Assembly: GCF_003412465.1 (NCBI RefSeq)
Contig: NZ_QTJV01000009.1
Span: forward strand, 248,001-312,000
From: Chitinophaga silvisoli
GTDB lineage: Bacteria; Bacteroidota; Bacteroidia; Chitinophagales; Chitinophagaceae
DNA: 64,000 bases
Reading direction: 5' to 3'
Positions 8,721 to 16,331 of the stretch are shown here, piece by piece. The notes under the pieces are model-generated. The model did not search any database. It was not told the DNA's origin and saw nothing but the letters and a program-made list of their open reading frames with translations. The position numbers and the translations under genes were made by a program. Positions within the stretch are counted from its first letter, which is position 1, and every line of letters starts with the position of its first letter.

Positions 8721-8821
8721 AAAGTAAAATTCCCGGAATTTAATCCGGGTACCTGAAGGAGAGAATTTTTGTTTATGTAATTCTCAATGTCTTCAGATTA
8801 CTTTTGATTCAGCCTCTTTTT
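8706..8821. repeat. Palindromic intergenic repeat, copy 1 of 3
   Basis: The left arm (8706-8727) and right arm (8798-8821) are inverted copies differing at two of 22 positions. Each contains the motif ATCAAAAGTAA or its complement. The interior matches copy 2 in reverse orientation (TTTAATCCGGG, then TGAAGGAGAGAATTTT). No protein is encoded, so it is a REP/MITE-like element of about 115 bp. Confidence 0.75.
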
Positions 8822-8880
8822 AGTTACAAAAAGTTGAGGGGTATATACGGAAACAGCATTGGAAGATTTAATTTTAGGGC

Positions 8881-9759
8881 ATGAATACGCTGCCAGTACC
8901 TGTTTATACTTTAGAGCAGGATGAGTTTATGAGTAACGGTCAATTTAAGGTCTATCACTTTGAAGGCGATTTTCCTGACCGCTCGGAATTGTTGATCCCT
9001 CACCGTAAGGACCATTACCTGATCGCCTTTATCCGGAAGGCGGGCAGCCGGCAATGGATTGATATGAATTCTTTTGAACTGAAGGAACATACGGTCTACT
9101 TTTTCGGACCGCACCAGGTGATTGTGAAGGAAGAGATCAAACAACTGTGGAGTACAGGCATTGCCTTTACAAAAGAGTTCCTGTCACTACATGGCAACAG
9201 TGCTTTATTACAGCTACCCCTGATCGTAAATCCTTATAATGGATATGCGCTGGAGCTAACGGCCACTGATATCATTTTCATCGAAGAATTATTACAAAAG
9301 ATCATTGCGGAGTACAGGCAAAAGGGGGACTGGCAGCAGCGGATGCTGAGTGCTTACCTGACCGTGTTGCTGACATACCTGAGCAGGCTTTATACAGCCC
9401 AATACAAAGGCGATGAGCTCAGCAATGAACAGCAATTATTAAAACGCTTCCAGGCAAAGATTGATGAATTCTATCAGCAATACCATGAAGTGAATGATTA
9501 CGCATCAATGCTTAATATTTCTGCGGGTCACTTAAGTGATGTGATAAAGAGTCAAAGTGGCAAGCCTGCTATCAAGCATATTCATGATCGTTTGATCATG
9601 GAAGCAAGGCGCTTGCTCTTCCATACAGATCATCCACTGAAGGACATTTCGTTTCATCTTGGCTTTTCGGATACTTCTTATTTCAACCGATTTTTCAAAC
9701 GTGAAACCGGCCTTACTCCTGCCGCTTACCGGGACCAAACGAGGGCGATATACCCTTAA
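8881..9759 (+). CDS. AraC family transcriptional regulator
   Basis: A 292-residue AraC-type regulator. The N-terminal part (about 20-130) is a cupin-like sensor of the kind seen in Bacteroidota AraC proteins (ELKEHTVYFFGPHQVIV). The C-terminal double helix-turn-helix (about 190-290) includes ASMLNISAGHLSDVIK and FHLGFSDTSYFNRFFKRETGLTPAAYR. It stands alone, with the palindromic repeat upstream and the tail-collar operon 275 bases downstream on the same strand. A role in controlling that operon is possible but unsupported. Confidence 0.88.
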   Translation: MNTLPVPVYTLEQDEFMSNGQFKVYHFEGDFPDRSELLIPHRKDHYLIAFIRKAGSRQWIDMNSFELKEHTVYFFGPHQVIVKEEIKQLWSTGIAFTKEFLSLHGNSALLQLPLIVNPYNGYALELTATDIIFIEELLQKIIAEYRQKGDWQQRMLSAYLTVLLTYLSRLYTAQYKGDELSNEQQLLKRFQAKIDEFYQQYHEVNDYASMLNISAGHLSDVIKSQSGKPAIKHIHDRLIMEARRLLFHTDHPLKDISFHLGFSDTSYFNRFFKRETGLTPAAYRDQTRAIYP

Positions 9760-10034
9760 GCATTAAGGTCCAATAATTCAAAATATATTTTTTGCGTTTA
9801 GGGTCATTTTGTAACTTCATCGAAGAAGGAAAAGGATGTCGTGTAGCCGGCATTTAAAATTAACAATGATTGAATAAATAATTTTTAGATTTTAAACTTT
9901 TCCTATCTTCGAACTGTTATAATTGTTTGTAAACGATCTTAATTTTTTTTTAATCCCTTAAAATAATTCAATCCCAAACACCACGTTTTATTTAGAAACC
10001 CTTTTTTATAACCACGTATTTAATCATTAACATT

Positions 10035-10586
10035 ATGGATGGTTTCATCGGCGAAATCAGGGCATTTGGCTTTAATTTCGTGCCCACAGGTTGGCTTCCA
10101 TGTGACGGGAGCACCATTTCAATTTCATCCCAGCCTACCCTCTTCGCCATTATCGGTACCCAATTTGGGGGAAACGGCACAAGTACTTTCATGCTGCCTG
10201 ATTTAAGAGGCGTATCTGCTGTCGGCGTAAATGTGCAACAGTCAGGATACAACGTTCCAGGTATTACAGGGGGAACGGAAACAGTTACACTTACGACCAA
10301 CACTATTCCGGCGCATAACCACCTTGTCGGAGCCGTGACGCGTTCCAGCGCTGCACAGGTATCAGCGGCTACGAATGTTCCGGGATCTGGTTCTTACCTC
10401 ACCAATGCCTATTCTTCAGGACTTAGTCAGGGTATTATTGCTTATGCTGATACTGCAGGAACAAGCGCTCTCAACCCCCAGAGCATTAGCCTCAGTGGCG
10501 GAACTCAGGCACACAATAATATGTCGCCCAACCTGGCTATGACTTATTGTATTTGTGTAGAGGGGATATTTCCACAACACCCCTGA
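10035..10586 (+). CDS. Tail-collar domain protein (microcystin-dependent-protein-like), copy 1
   Basis: A 183-residue protein of the phage tail-collar/MdpB family. The N-terminal half carries the signature GEIRAF, P-x-GWLPCDG, a QPTLFAIIGTQFGG block and LPDLRG. The C-terminal half is Thr/Ser/Gly-rich and ends in an NNMSPNLAMTYCICVEGIFP block, the conserved terminal strand. Free-standing copies outside prophages are common in bacteria and of unknown function. It is the first of three tandem paralogs (spacers 33 and 29 bases), followed 5 bases later by a formyltransferase. The upstream 275 bases are AT-rich and probably hold the operon promoter. Confidence 0.85.
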   Translation: MDGFIGEIRAFGFNFVPTGWLPCDGSTISISSQPTLFAIIGTQFGGNGTSTFMLPDLRGVSAVGVNVQQSGYNVPGITGGTETVTLTTNTIPAHNHLVGAVTRSSAAQVSAATNVPGSGSYLTNAYSSGLSQGIIAYADTAGTSALNPQSISLSGGTQAHNNMSPNLAMTYCICVEGIFPQHP

Positions 10587-10619
10587 TTTATTATTTTTTT
10601 ACCCCAATTCAATTATCTT

Positions 10620-11165
10620 ATGGAAAATTATCTCGGAGAGATCCGTGCGTTTAGTTTTGGGCAAGCCCCCATAGGCTGGTTACCCTGCAGCGGACAACTC
10701 TTACCTATTGCTCAGAACCAGGCCTTGTTTGCATTGCTCGGCATCTATTATGGCGGAAACGGCACCACTAATTTCCAGTTGCCTAACTTAAACGGAAGAA
10801 CTATTATTGGCACAGGTACCAGTAAGAGTGGTACCAATTATCCTATTGGTCAGGCGGGTGGTGCAGAAACTGTAACCTTGACCCTTAACCAGTTGCCACA
10901 ACACAATCACCTGGTGCGCACCAATAATGTTTATGATCTGGGTAGCCCTTCTACCAACTTCTTAGGGAATCCGAATATAAAAGGTACATCACCTGTCAGT
11001 AACAAAGCCAATGTCAATTTATATTCCCCGAATCCTGGTACCCTGACACAAATGGGCCCTTGTATTAGTTCTGCAGGTAGTAACCAGGCCCATGAAAACA
11101 GGCAGCCCTACCTGGTGGTAAATTATTGCATTGCCACACGTGGCATCTTCCCATCCAGGCAATAG
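10620..11165 (+). CDS. Tail-collar domain protein, copy 2
   Basis: A 181-residue paralog of the preceding gene. The collar signature is GEIRAFSFGQAPIGWLPCSG, NQALFALLGIYYGGNGT and LPNLNGR. It ends in QPYLVVNYCIATRGIFP. No other phage structural gene (terminase, portal, sheath, baseplate) occurs in the window, so this is not a prophage. The copies diverge most in the low-complexity C-terminal half between the collar and the final strand, as expected for ligand- or partner-specific tips. That last point is inference. Confidence 0.85.
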   Translation: MENYLGEIRAFSFGQAPIGWLPCSGQLLPIAQNQALFALLGIYYGGNGTTNFQLPNLNGRTIIGTGTSKSGTNYPIGQAGGAETVTLTLNQLPQHNHLVRTNNVYDLGSPSTNFLGNPNIKGTSPVSNKANVNLYSPNPGTLTQMGPCISSAGSNQAHENRQPYLVVNYCIATRGIFPSRQ

Positions 11166-11194
11166 CATTTCCCAATAACCTCAAAAAATAATTT

Positions 11195-11770
11195 ATGGAT
11201 AATTACATTGGAGAGATAAGAATTTTTGCCGGCAATTATGCTCCGGTAGGCTGGTCATTCTGTAATGGCAGCCTGCTTTCGATTTCTGTTAACCAGGCAT
11301 TGTTCGCACTTATTGGCACAACATATGGTGGCGATGGCATTAATACTTTTGCCTTACCTGATCTGCGTCAGCGAATCGGTTATCACCAAGGCACCCTACA
11401 GGGAGGAAGTACCTATACCCTTGGGCAACAATCAGGCGTTGCAAATGTAACCCTGCTTTCTTCACAAATGCCTTCCCATACCCACAACCTGGTGGCAAGC
11501 AGCGACAATGCGACTACCGGGGATCCTACCAATGCATTCCTTGCGAATACAAATGGTACTACCAGTACTCCTCCACCTCCTACCCCCTACCCTGATGTAA
11601 AATTGTATACGACTTTACCATTGCCATCAGGACCTACAGCGCCGAATGTGACCCTTGATGCTGCTACTTTATCTGTTACGGGCGGCACATTACCGCACGA
11701 TAATATGATGCCTTATGTAACCATTAATTATATCATCGCGCTGGAGGGTATATTCCCCAGCTTCTCATAA
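11195..11770 (+). CDS. Tail-collar domain protein, copy 3
   Basis: A 191-residue third paralog with GEIRIFAGNYAPVGWSFCNG, NQALFALIGTTYGGDG and LPDLRQR. Its C-terminal half contains a Pro-rich loop (TPPPPTPYPD) absent from copies 1 and 2. It ends in NMMPYVTINYIIALEGIFP. The formyltransferase begins 5 bases after its stop, so the four genes look like one operon. None has a signal peptide, so an extracellular role would need a dedicated export route. Confidence 0.85.
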   Translation: MDNYIGEIRIFAGNYAPVGWSFCNGSLLSISVNQALFALIGTTYGGDGINTFALPDLRQRIGYHQGTLQGGSTYTLGQQSGVANVTLLSSQMPSHTHNLVASSDNATTGDPTNAFLANTNGTTSTPPPPTPYPDVKLYTTLPLPSGPTAPNVTLDAATLSVTGGTLPHDNMMPYVTINYIIALEGIFPSFS

Positions 11771-11775
11771 CTGGT

Positions 11776-12666
11776 ATGACTATAGGAATTATTACAAGCA
11801 GTGATCAGTTTCTATCACTGGCGTACACACTTGCAAATAACAATTTGCAGGTGTGTATCTATTATGCCCAGGGGCAGGATGCTTATGTAAACCAGAAGGT
11901 GCAGGCACTTGCAGCACGTTTTCAATTAGTATGCGGCCAACAGCAGGAAGATGTATATAACTGGCTGGAGCAGGTAAAACCCGGTATTGTGTTTGTATAT
12001 GGCTATCCATTTTTACTGGATGTAGCAAAATTTTCTATTCCTGTATTTAATATACATGCAGGGGCGCTTCCCGCTTTCAGGGGACCGGTGCCGGTATTCT
12101 GGCAGTTGAAAATGGGAATGCCACAGCTATGCCTCAGTATCCATGTATTAAGTTCAAGGTTTGATGCAGGTACTGTAGTTTGGACGAAGCAGATTGCTGA
12201 TCAGCCCCATTATACCTATGCACTGGTGCACCAGATCTTTAGTCAGCTGGTGGTGGAGGGCGTATATTATATTTTAAATGCGGTGCTTTCAGGAAAGTCA
12301 CTGGATCCGGTACCGGCTCAGGGGAAGGGAGCCTATCAAAAGCGCCCCCAGGCAAAGGATGTGCAGATTGACTGGAGCAGGATGCCGGCCAAGGAAATAT
12401 GTAACCTGATCAGGGCCTGTAATCCATGGAATAAGGGTGCGGCGGCGAATATGAATAACCAGCAGATTAAGATCATGGATGGTTTAGTGACCGGGCAAAC
12501 GACGACTTTGCCCCCAGGCAGCGTGGTCAATGAAGGAACACAATTGTGGATAGCTGCTGCAGATGGGCAGTTCGTCCAGGTCAATATGCTGCTACTGGAA
12601 GACATGTTTATACCGGCGTACCAGGCTGCTTATTATGGAATTAAAAAAGGACTCATTTTGCAATGA
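11776..12666 (+). CDS. Formyltransferase-domain protein (N10-formyl-THF dependent, substrate unknown)
   Basis: A 296-residue protein with the Formyl_trans_N fold of methionyl-tRNA formyltransferase and sugar N-formyltransferases. The catalytic triad is intact: Asn92 and His94 in FNIHAGALPAFRG and Asp130 in SSRFDAGTVV. The C-terminal part (about 190-296) resembles the small OB-like domain of the family. It is not a housekeeping Fmt by context, since no peptide deformylase lies nearby and it sits 5 bases behind three tail-collar genes. It converges on the lasso precursor gene. An amine on a sugar or peptide is a possible acceptor (inference). Confidence 0.8.
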   Translation: MTIGIITSSDQFLSLAYTLANNNLQVCIYYAQGQDAYVNQKVQALAARFQLVCGQQQEDVYNWLEQVKPGIVFVYGYPFLLDVAKFSIPVFNIHAGALPAFRGPVPVFWQLKMGMPQLCLSIHVLSSRFDAGTVVWTKQIADQPHYTYALVHQIFSQLVVEGVYYILNAVLSGKSLDPVPAQGKGAYQKRPQAKDVQIDWSRMPAKEICNLIRACNPWNKGAAANMNNQQIKIMDGLVTGQTTTLPPGSVVNEGTQLWIAAADGQFVQVNMLLLEDMFIPAYQAAYYGIKKGLILQ

Positions 12667-12676
12667 GTCCTTTCTT
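12646..12676. terminator. Bidirectional terminator between formyltransferase and lasso precursor
   Basis: A perfect 12-bp stem (AAAGGACTCATT with AATGAGTCCTTT, loop TTGC) overlaps the formyltransferase stop. It has T-rich flanks on both strands. It can end the plus-strand operon and the minus-strand lasso operon, whose precursor stop lies at 12682. Confidence 0.8.
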
Positions 12677-12681
12677 TCTAA

Positions 12682-12807
12682 TCAGGCGCTTATCTCTGAT
12701 CCGAAATCAAAACCGGCAGCACCGCCTCCGAGGGTAATGTCGTTTACTTCGTAAACTTTCAAATCTGGTGCTGTCCATACTGGTTTTTGGGTTGTTTGTT
12801 CGTTCAT
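12682..12807 (-). CDS. Lasso peptide precursor (41 aa)
   Basis: A 41-codon gene on the minus strand, 19 bases after the lasso cyclase. The 26-residue leader has a WxxPxL motif (Trp11, Pro14, Leu16), the counterpart of the YxxPxL motif bound by PqqD-like B1 proteins, and Thr25 at the -2 position that lasso proteases require. Cleavage after Leu26 gives the core GGGAAGFDFGSEISA. The Gly1 amine and Asp8 side chain would form an 8-residue macrolactam ring, leaving a 7-residue tail with no cysteine (class II). Hand-calculated monoisotopic mass of the cyclised core is about 1323.57 Da. Ser11 and Ser14 are candidate sites for the cluster's kinase. The family assignment rests on leader, core and neighbours together. 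Confidence 0.9.
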   Translation of the reverse strand: MNEQTTQKPVWTAPDLKVYEVNDITLGGGAAGFDFGSEISA

Positions 12808-12826
12808 GATTGTTTGATTTAAATGA

Positions 12827-14650
12827 TTAGGGTATCAAAAATCCTTTTTGGGCCAGTTCAGCCAATATTTCGCTGGCTATTACTGATTGATTTGTTCTGA
12901 GGATAGCCATGTCTTTTCTGTTTGTGTGATTTAATGTTAGTCCATCCCTGGATAGATAACGCTGGAATGCCAGGATATGTTTATCCGAAGCTCCTATTTC
13001 CCGGATGTAATCTCCATGTTTGTGTACACGGGAAATATAATCGGGGGAATACATGCCCTTGTCTCTTCTCCACAGTACTTCGTCTGGCACAATGCCCTGC
13101 ATGGCATGCCGGATAAAACTTCTTTTGTATCCTCCTTTTACGTACAGGTGGGCCGGCACATCAATCATGAATTCCATGATTTTTTTGTCCAGCAATGGAA
13201 CGGCGCTTTGCATGCCAAACCGTTCATTGCGTTTTGCAAGCATCGCAGGGAATATGCCTGTTCTGCCACTGCGGAGATTGCCACACATATGAGCGGTGAT
13301 ATCATCTACTCCGTTAAAGGATAATCCTGTCTTATATCTCTGGAAAAACTGATGCTGCAGGAAAGGGGCTTCTACTGGTTCCGGTTTTCCCTTTTTCCTT
13401 GCCTGCACAACTACTTCTCTTTTGATGATATCGGGTATTTTCTTTTTTTCTTTATGAGAGAACTGCCTGATTAATTTCCAGGCAGTGAGCAGGTGTCCGC
13501 TTTTTACCAGGTTGCAGATAACAGGATTACCTTTCCATGATACCCAATGATCTCCGCCGAAGCCGGTATAGAGCAGGCCTACCTGTTTTTCCTTTGCAGC
13601 TTCCAGTATTGCATGGTCCATGTAGTAAAACACGTTGGGGAATGTTTCATCCCTTTCAAAGGCTGCAACAATGCCATCAAAAGGACTATAGGAGTTAGCT
13701 GTTACATATGTCTGGATCAGATTCGGGCAATGGTTGCCAATCAGTTCTATATATCTTCGTTCATCATCTTCTTCGGGGTGGTGTTTTTCAGGTAGGATGG
13801 AAGAAAATGCATAAAGTGCCTGGTTTTTTTGCTGCAATATTTTGGAAAGGATGCAGGCAATGGTTGATGAATCGAGGCCTCCACTCAGGGTGATGCCAAC
13901 AGGTTTATCGGTACGGAGCCGGTTGCTTACGGCTTCATAAATGAGTTCCTGCAGGCATTCCTGCCAGTCCTGATCCTTTTTAAATTTATACCTGCCGCCG
14001 ATGGGTTCCCAGTATTTGCGGATGGTCATCATGCCATTGGCTAATACCAGGGTATTGCCACCGCATAAGGTCCAAACGTCGGAATCGTAGGTAGCGGCGG
14101 GGCAGGATTGACGAAAGTAGTATTCAATCAGGCTTACTTCGTTAAACCTTGCGGGGGATGGTTTGAATGCTTCAACGCCTTTCTGTTCGCTACAGAATAT
14201 AAAGACTTCGGGGGAATCGTAATAATAGAGTGCACGGAAACCAATATGGTCTGTAGCCAGGAAGCATTGTTGCGTGACTTTATTCCAGATGCAGAAGGCG
14301 AACTCACCTTCCAGGTGAGTGACACATTCTTCCTTCCATTTTTTCCAGGCATGCAGGAGCAATACGATATCGGTACAGTTGGCCGGTGCGCCGGTTTGCT
14401 GCAACAGGTAATGCCTGTTATCAAGGCGAATGTCTGCAGTAATCACAAGGTCTTCAGTCAGCAGCGGCATGCTTTGCCTTCGTTCTGCCTCATTCATGGC
14501 TAATTTGAATTGGGCCAGGGCAACGTATGGTGCTGACCATACTTCTATTCCGTCGATCGCCCTGTGTTGCAAAACTTTACTGATAAGTTGAACTGTGCCT
14601 GGTGGCAGCAGGTTGCGGCTTTTATTGATGATCCCGAATATTGCACTCAT
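12827..14650 (-). CDS. Lasso peptide cyclase (asparagine synthetase-like, C protein)
   Basis: A 607-residue asparagine-synthetase-B homolog that would adenylate the ring Asp side chain and close the macrolactam. The N-terminal glutaminase-like domain begins Met-Ser-Ala instead of Met-Cys, so the glutamine-hydrolysing cysteine is missing, as in lasso cyclases. The ATP pyrophosphatase loop SGGLDSS is intact at residues 256-262. The C-terminal synthetase domain contains YTGFGGDHWVSW and a VPLLDKKIMEF segment typical of the family. It starts 3 bases after the B2 protease stop, and the precursor gene follows in the same direction. Confidence 0.93.
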   Translation of the reverse strand: MSAIFGIINKSRNLLPPGTVQLISKVLQHRAIDGIEVWSAPYVALAQFKLAMNEAERRQSMPLLTEDLVITADIRLDNRHYLLQQTGAPANCTDIVLLLHAWKKWKEECVTHLEGEFAFCIWNKVTQQCFLATDHIGFRALYYYDSPEVFIFCSEQKGVEAFKPSPARFNEVSLIEYYFRQSCPAATYDSDVWTLCGGNTLVLANGMMTIRKYWEPIGGRYKFKKDQDWQECLQELIYEAVSNRLRTDKPVGITLSGGLDSSTIACILSKILQQKNQALYAFSSILPEKHHPEEDDERRYIELIGNHCPNLIQTYVTANSYSPFDGIVAAFERDETFPNVFYYMDHAILEAAKEKQVGLLYTGFGGDHWVSWKGNPVICNLVKSGHLLTAWKLIRQFSHKEKKKIPDIIKREVVVQARKKGKPEPVEAPFLQHQFFQRYKTGLSFNGVDDITAHMCGNLRSGRTGIFPAMLAKRNERFGMQSAVPLLDKKIMEFMIDVPAHLYVKGGYKRSFIRHAMQGIVPDEVLWRRDKGMYSPDYISRVHKHGDYIREIGASDKHILAFQRYLSRDGLTLNHTNRKDMAILRTNQSVIASEILAELAQKGFLIP

Positions 14651-14653
14651 AGT

Positions 14654-15073
14654 TCAACTTTTGAAACAAGCAATAACAGTAAATTGTTCTAAATGTTTAT
14701 TTCCGGTTACGATATAGTGGCCGCATTGTAACCAGGCATGTGCATTGAAGTTACCTTGCTGTTTGTTTTTGCTGACTCCAAAAAAGACAATGCTTTTCAT
14801 CCGGCGGATTTTAAGCATAAATTTTCCTGCAAGGGCCTGTTCAAAACATTCGGTACGCCAGGGAGATTTGCGGCCTGCCAGGCGGATGGCTGTGCCTATA
14901 CGGAGCAGTAGATCATCCTGGACCTCTTGCAGGCCTTCATGATCCGGGGAAGGAAGAATTTTCTTACCTAGGATGGGAGCTAGTTTTCTGAAGGGTAATA
15001 ATAAGAGCATTGTTCTGGCAAGAGCCAGCCACAACCATGCTTCAGTGAACATTCTCATGTCTGTTTTATTCAT
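14654..15073 (-). CDS. Lasso peptide leader protease (B2, transglutaminase-like)
   Basis: A 139-residue cysteine protease of the lasso B2 family, which cuts the leader from the precursor. The catalytic Cys76 lies in WRTECFEQALA, His112 in NFNAHAWLQCG, preceded by FFGVSKNK, matching the usual Cys, Gly-Val and HAW blocks. The usual Asp after the HAW motif is not obvious (the stretch reads GHYIVTGN), so the third triad member needs checking. The leader-binding half is a separate gene (PqqD-like, 16056), as in split-B systems. Its ATG overlaps the kinase stop by 4 bases (ATGA), indicating coupled translation. Confidence 0.9.
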   Translation of the reverse strand: MNKTDMRMFTEAWLWLALARTMLLLLPFRKLAPILGKKILPSPDHEGLQEVQDDLLLRIGTAIRLAGRKSPWRTECFEQALAGKFMLKIRRMKSIVFFGVSKNKQQGNFNAHAWLQCGHYIVTGNKHLEQFTVIACFKS

Positions 15074-15972
15074 ATAAGCGAGCTTACATGCGAGAGCAAA
15101 TCATCAGGGGCGCAATTTGCAGGTCTGGCTACCAGGTAGACAGCAGCATTTTGCAGGAGTTGCGTGATGGTCCTGAATTTTAGCACGCGCATTTTGGGGG
15201 AATTGAAAAAAGAAGGTTTATAGATATGTGCTACTACGGCTTCAAAGGCTTTGCCACCGCTGAGCTGTTCGGTTGAAAACTGGTTATTGTCACTTATTTC
15301 TAACAGGATAATTTTATTGATGGGATATTGATTAGGGTCAAAGTCATCGTGGAAGAAGAAGCCATATTTTTCCATGCCTGGCATGATGGGGAAAGAACGG
15401 TCTTCGTATGCTAATGCCTGCATACTTTGCTCCCAGAGTTTGATCATTGGGTAAGATGCAATGCCATGTGTAGGTGAATTGTCCCGATTGGCAAGCACGA
15501 CTATGTCATCACTGAAAAGACGGTATTGCTTATTCATCAGGCCCGCCAGTGTAGTAGACTTCCCGGCACCGGAACGGCCGGCAATGAGGGTGAGTTTGCC
15601 ATCGATCAGTATGGAGCCGGTATGCATGGGAATAATGTGCCTTTGTTGTAAGATGCCTGCCATGCCAGCATTGAGTACGAACAGGCGCAGGACTTGTGTT
15701 TCAACTTCATCATTGTCCGGCTGGATGATAATGGTATCTCCCCCACTTACATAATAACTCCCTATACCCTGTACCGTGAAGAGTAATTCCCGGTCATTGA
15801 TGGTATACGAAATTCTGCCTGTGCTGAATGAAAAGCCATCCGGAGGATCGGGCATCGGGCCCATCCGGATGTTTACCTGAGCCTGCTCAAACGTGGAATC
15901 AGCAACTAGTTCAGGAAAGGGTATTTCAGATATTATCTTAAAACCAAAGCCCCAATAATTGTAATCAGACAT
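15070..15972 (-). CDS. HPr kinase-like lasso peptide kinase
   Basis: A 300-residue protein of the HPr serine kinase/HprK-like group found in lasso clusters, where relatives such as those of the paeninodin pathway phosphorylate a tail serine. The P-loop GRSGAGKST is at residues 132-140, preceded by HTGSILIDGKLTLI. An acidic pair in LFSDDIVVL (about 155-156) fits the kinase active site. I use ATG 15972, because the longer frame starts at a TTG five codons upstream. First gene of the minus-strand operon kinase-B2-cyclase-precursor. The alternative reading is a general P-loop carrier kinase, but the context favours the peptide. Confidence 0.88.
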   Translation of the reverse strand: MSDYNYWGFGFKIISEIPFPELVADSTFEQAQVNIRMGPMPDPPDGFSFSTGRISYTINDRELLFTVQGIGSYYVSGGDTIIIQPDNDEVETQVLRLFVLNAGMAGILQQRHIIPMHTGSILIDGKLTLIAGRSGAGKSTTLAGLMNKQYRLFSDDIVVLANRDNSPTHGIASYPMIKLWEQSMQALAYEDRSFPIMPGMEKYGFFFHDDFDPNQYPINKIILLEISDNNQFSTEQLSGGKAFEAVVAHIYKPSFFNSPKMRVLKFRTITQLLQNAAVYLVARPANCAPDDLLSHVSSLI

Positions 15973-16055
15973 GTGGAACGTTCGCAATTATAGTTATTTG
16001 AGATAATGCAATAATACTTATTTTTACAAAATAACCCTCTTTCAAAATAATTTAC
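15973..16055. promoter_or_regulatory. Divergent promoter region of the two lasso operons
   Basis: An 83-base AT-rich gap between the kinase ATG (minus) and the PqqD-like ATG (plus). On the minus strand TTATTTTG (7 of 8 to TAnnTTTG) lies near 16030. I saw no perfect box on the plus strand. Joint control of both operons is inferred from layout. Confidence 0.4.
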
Positions 16056-16331
16056 ATGACACAACATGATATAGTCCACCGTAATGAAAAACAATTTATG
16101 ATCAGTAATCTCGGGAATGAAATTGTATTAATGGATATCCAGCAGGGGCATTATATTAATGTGAACCCGGTAGGCAGTGTGATCTGGAATAAGCTGGCAG
16201 TTCCCATCATGGTGAAAGACCTGATTCACTCACTGGTAGAAGAGTATGGAGTATCTACCGCACAGTGTGAGGATGACACCCTGAAATTTTTGCAAAAATT
16301 GCAGCAGCATCATATGCTTAATGTACAATAA
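16056..16331 (+). CDS. PqqD-family leader-binding protein (lasso B1, RRE)
   Basis: A 91-residue PqqD-like winged-helix protein, the RiPP recognition element that binds the precursor leader and delivers it to the protease. Hallmarks are ISNLGNEIVLMDIQQGHYINVN (core strands, residues about 16-37), the turn PVGSVIWNKL, and the helix DLIHSLVEEYGVS. It is divergent from the rest of the biosynthetic operon. Its stop overlaps the first base of the nucleotidyltransferase ATG (TAATG), so the two are coupled. The length is normal for stand-alone lasso B1 proteins. Confidence 0.92.
   Translation: MTQHDIVHRNEKQFMISNLGNEIVLMDIQQGHYINVNPVGSVIWNKLAVPIMVKDLIHSLVEEYGVSTAQCEDDTLKFLQKLQQHHMLNVQ

Noticed and set aside
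10035..11770. Prophage or tail-like injection system
   Set aside because: Only tail-collar proteins are present. No sheath, tube, baseplate, terminase, integrase or lysis gene is seen in the window.
12563..12754. Plus-strand frame across the formyltransferase end and the lasso precursor
   Set aside because: It lies out of frame over the formyltransferase C-terminus, crosses the terminator and is antisense to the precursor. The minus-strand precursor explains the region better.
12682..12807. Double-glycine-leader bacteriocin instead of lasso precursor
   Set aside because: The GGG lies after Thr-Leu rather than in a typical GG leader context, there is no C39 peptidase transporter nearby, and adjacent lasso B, C and PqqD-like genes fit the lasso reading.
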